This document shows, piece after piece, positions 62,642 through 64,000 of a DNA stretch of 64,000 bases (its first letter is position 1; every line of letters begins with the position of its first letter). The notes beneath the pieces are model-generated. The model was not told where the DNA came from. It worked only from the letters and a program-made list of their open reading frames with translations, and searched no databases. This stretch comes from Streptomyces sp. NBC_00289 (GTDB lineage: Bacteria; Actinomycetota; Actinomycetes; Streptomycetales; Streptomycetaceae): positions 1,550,001-1,614,000 of the forward strand of contig NZ_CP108046.1 in the NCBI RefSeq assembly GCF_041435115.1, written 5' to 3'. The position numbers and the translations under genes are program-made.

Positions 62642-63556
62642 TCAGTGCCTGCCCTCCCTGCCCAGCTTCTGCTGCACCGCCCCCGCCATGGCTTCCTCAC
62701 CCTTGGCGTTGGGGTGTGCCGGGGCCGCCGGGGAGGCCGGCCGCAGTGGCTCGATCCAGCGGTCGGCCGGCGGCTTGCACATGTCGTGGCCGCGGGTGGG
62801 GCCGTAGGTGTCGACGTACTCGGCGCGGTTCAGCGCTGCCACCAGCCGGAGCATCAGGTTCAGCCGCTTGGTGGTGTCGCGCAGATAGGGGAAGTCCTTC
62901 GCGGCGAACGGCACCGACGGATAGCAGCCGCTGCCGTCGTCGGGCAGGAGGTCGGGGTATCCGACGACCAGCACCCGGGCGTGCGGCGCCCTGGCGTGCA
63001 CGGCCCTCAGCACGCGCGTCACCTTCGGTGCCGTCTCCAGGACGGCCAGCGTCAGCCGGTCGACGCCGGAGGAGGCGTAGGAGCGCTGGCACGGGTTGCC
63101 CGCCAGGTCCTGGGAACTGAGCTGGGCGCAGGTGGCGATGATGGAGCCGAACCCGATGTCGTTGCCCCCGATCTGGAGCGTCACCAGGTCCGTGTCGCGG
63201 TCCACCGCGTCGAGTTGGGGTCCGTTGGTGCCCTGCGCCGTCCACATCTGCTCGGTCGTCGCTCCGGCGCAGCTCACGTCCCTGAGGACGACCGCTCTTC
63301 GGGTCGCCGCCAGGAGTGCGGGGTAGTTGTGGTCGGAGCGGGCGCAGTTGGCGTCCACCTGACGCGGGATGAGGGGGCCCGAGGTGTAGGAGTCCCCGAG
63401 CGCCACGTAGTCCGTGTCGCGGCCGCCGCCCGAGCCGTGGGCCGCGGCCGGTGCCGCCAGGCTCACCACGAGGGCGCAGCCACCGACCGCTGCCGCGGCC
63501 GCCCTGGCGCGACGGCGATTCCGCGCCGGTGCGACAGGATGCGTGTCACGGTTCAT
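62642..63556 (-). CDS. Secreted SGNH/GDSL lipase or esterase
   Basis: A 304-residue secreted hydrolase. A basic N-terminus and hydrophobic core end in a cleavage site near residue 39 (APAAAHG). SGNH blocks are present: Ser56 in ALGDSYTSG (I), the Asn block IGGND (III), and the His near the C-terminus in HPNAKGEE (V). Six Cys suggest three disulfides, as in the Streptomyces extracellular lipase of this fold. ATG 63556 has GGGGAGG six bases upstream. It should hydrolyse lipids or acyl esters outside the cell. Confidence 0.93.
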   Translation of the reverse strand: MNRDTHPVAPARNRRRARAAAAAVGGCALVVSLAAPAAAHGSGGGRDTDYVALGDSYTSGPLIPRQVDANCARSDHNYPALLAATRRAVVLRDVSCAGATTEQMWTAQGTNGPQLDAVDRDTDLVTLQIGGNDIGFGSIIATCAQLSSQDLAGNPCQRSYASSGVDRLTLAVLETAPKVTRVLRAVHARAPHARVLVVGYPDLLPDDGSGCYPSVPFAAKDFPYLRDTTKRLNLMLRLVAALNRAEYVDTYGPTRGHDMCKPPADRWIEPLRPASPAAPAHPNAKGEEAMAGAVQQKLGREGRH

Positions 63557-63816
63557 GTAGGGCCTCCCCCTGGTCGGACCGCACGACGGGGCGAAGACCG
63601 CACGCGGTCCTTCCCCCTTCAACCTGGCTTGTATACCGGCGGGTACGGCCCGTGGGCCAGAGGCGGGAGGCAACGAATACGGACGACCGGAGCGTCTGCG
63701 GTGAAACACCGCGACTCGACCCACCGGATACCTGAACTGGTGTACGCGCGCGTGCCGTTGGGACGTACGTTGTGCGGTGAACACTTCACGACTCGGCTGA
63801 AAGACGGACGCCTGCC

Positions 63817-64000
63817 ATGACCGACCCCGCAACGACGCCCGCACCAGAGGCGCACCCGAAGATCGACACGTCGGTGCCGCACTCGGCCCGGATCTGGAAC
63901 TACTGGCTCGGCGGCAAGGACAACTACCCCGTCGACGAGGCGGCCGGCGACGCGTACACCGCCGTCTTCCCCGGCATCGTCACCATCGCCCGCAGCAGCC
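63817..64000 (+). CDS. SAM-dependent methyltransferase, DUF574 family (partial, cut by window end)
   Basis: The first 61 codons of a gene running off the right edge. The signature SARIWNYWLGGKDNYPVDEAAG is characteristic of the N-terminus of DUF574 SAM-dependent methyltransferases, which are abundant in Streptomyces. The start is ATG 63817. Its methyl acceptor is unknown. Confidence 0.88.
   Translation, partial: MTDPATTPAPEAHPKIDTSVPHSARIWNYWLGGKDNYPVDEAAGDAYTAVFPGIVTIARSS

Overview
The window has very high GC, strong G/C bias at third codon positions, GTG and TTG starts, Tat signals, SARP/AfsR and GAF-ANTAR regulators and a Streptomyces-style type VII secretion (T7SS) locus. It is therefore most likely Streptomyces or a close relative, in a chromosomal arm or accessory region. 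I saw no rRNA, tRNA, transposase, phage gene or CRISPR array.

Layout. (1) 370-9286: one rightward operon with a sugar ABC importer (binding lipoprotein plus two permeases, no ATPase), a carboxylesterase, a ROK regulator, a pyranose-oxidase-like flavoprotein, a guanine-deaminase-like protein and a TIM-barrel isomerase. It looks like uptake plus oxidative dismantling of an unusual glycoside. (2) 9348-10964 (minus): a membrane-anchored sulfite-oxidase-like molybdoenzyme. (3) 11166-44726: a T7SS locus with a beta-helix/EccA-like double AAA protein, mycosin protease, EccC (divergent), EccD, EccB, two WXG100 proteins, an AAWKG-type protein, a YbaB/EbfC protein, a WXG-like partner, one giant 5,019-residue protein and a membrane-anchored ricin-lectin protein. 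No EccE is visible. (4) 45003-49996: DUF1062 protein, GH13 enzyme, DinB protein, WYL regulator and a 2-hydroxyacid dehydrogenase. (5) 50250-56915: a truncated DUF3500 gene, two tandem GAF-ANTAR regulators, an AfsR-like regulator and an exported ferritin-like protein. (6) 57164-60953: three Tat-exported polysaccharide-degrading enzymes behind one promoter/operator. (7) 61080 to the end: argG with ARG-box-like sites, a secreted SGNH lipase, and the start of a DUF574 methyltransferase cut by the window edge.

The centrepiece is the giant gene (28216-43275). It lies directly downstream of small WXG100-type genes and starts with a CpnT-like helical export domain. It then carries three copies of a metzincin-like zinc protease module: two almost identical and intact (HExxHxxGxxD plus Met-turn) and one with a destroyed active site. 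These alternate with two copies of an unrecognised alpha/beta domain and coiled coils, followed by about 1,900 residues of beta-rich sequence. I found no cysteine anywhere in its 5,019 residues. The 719-bp identical repeats could allow in-frame loss of 1,675 residues. My reading is a large modular T7SS-exported effector or surface machine. That function is inferred; the modules and motifs are visible in the sequence.
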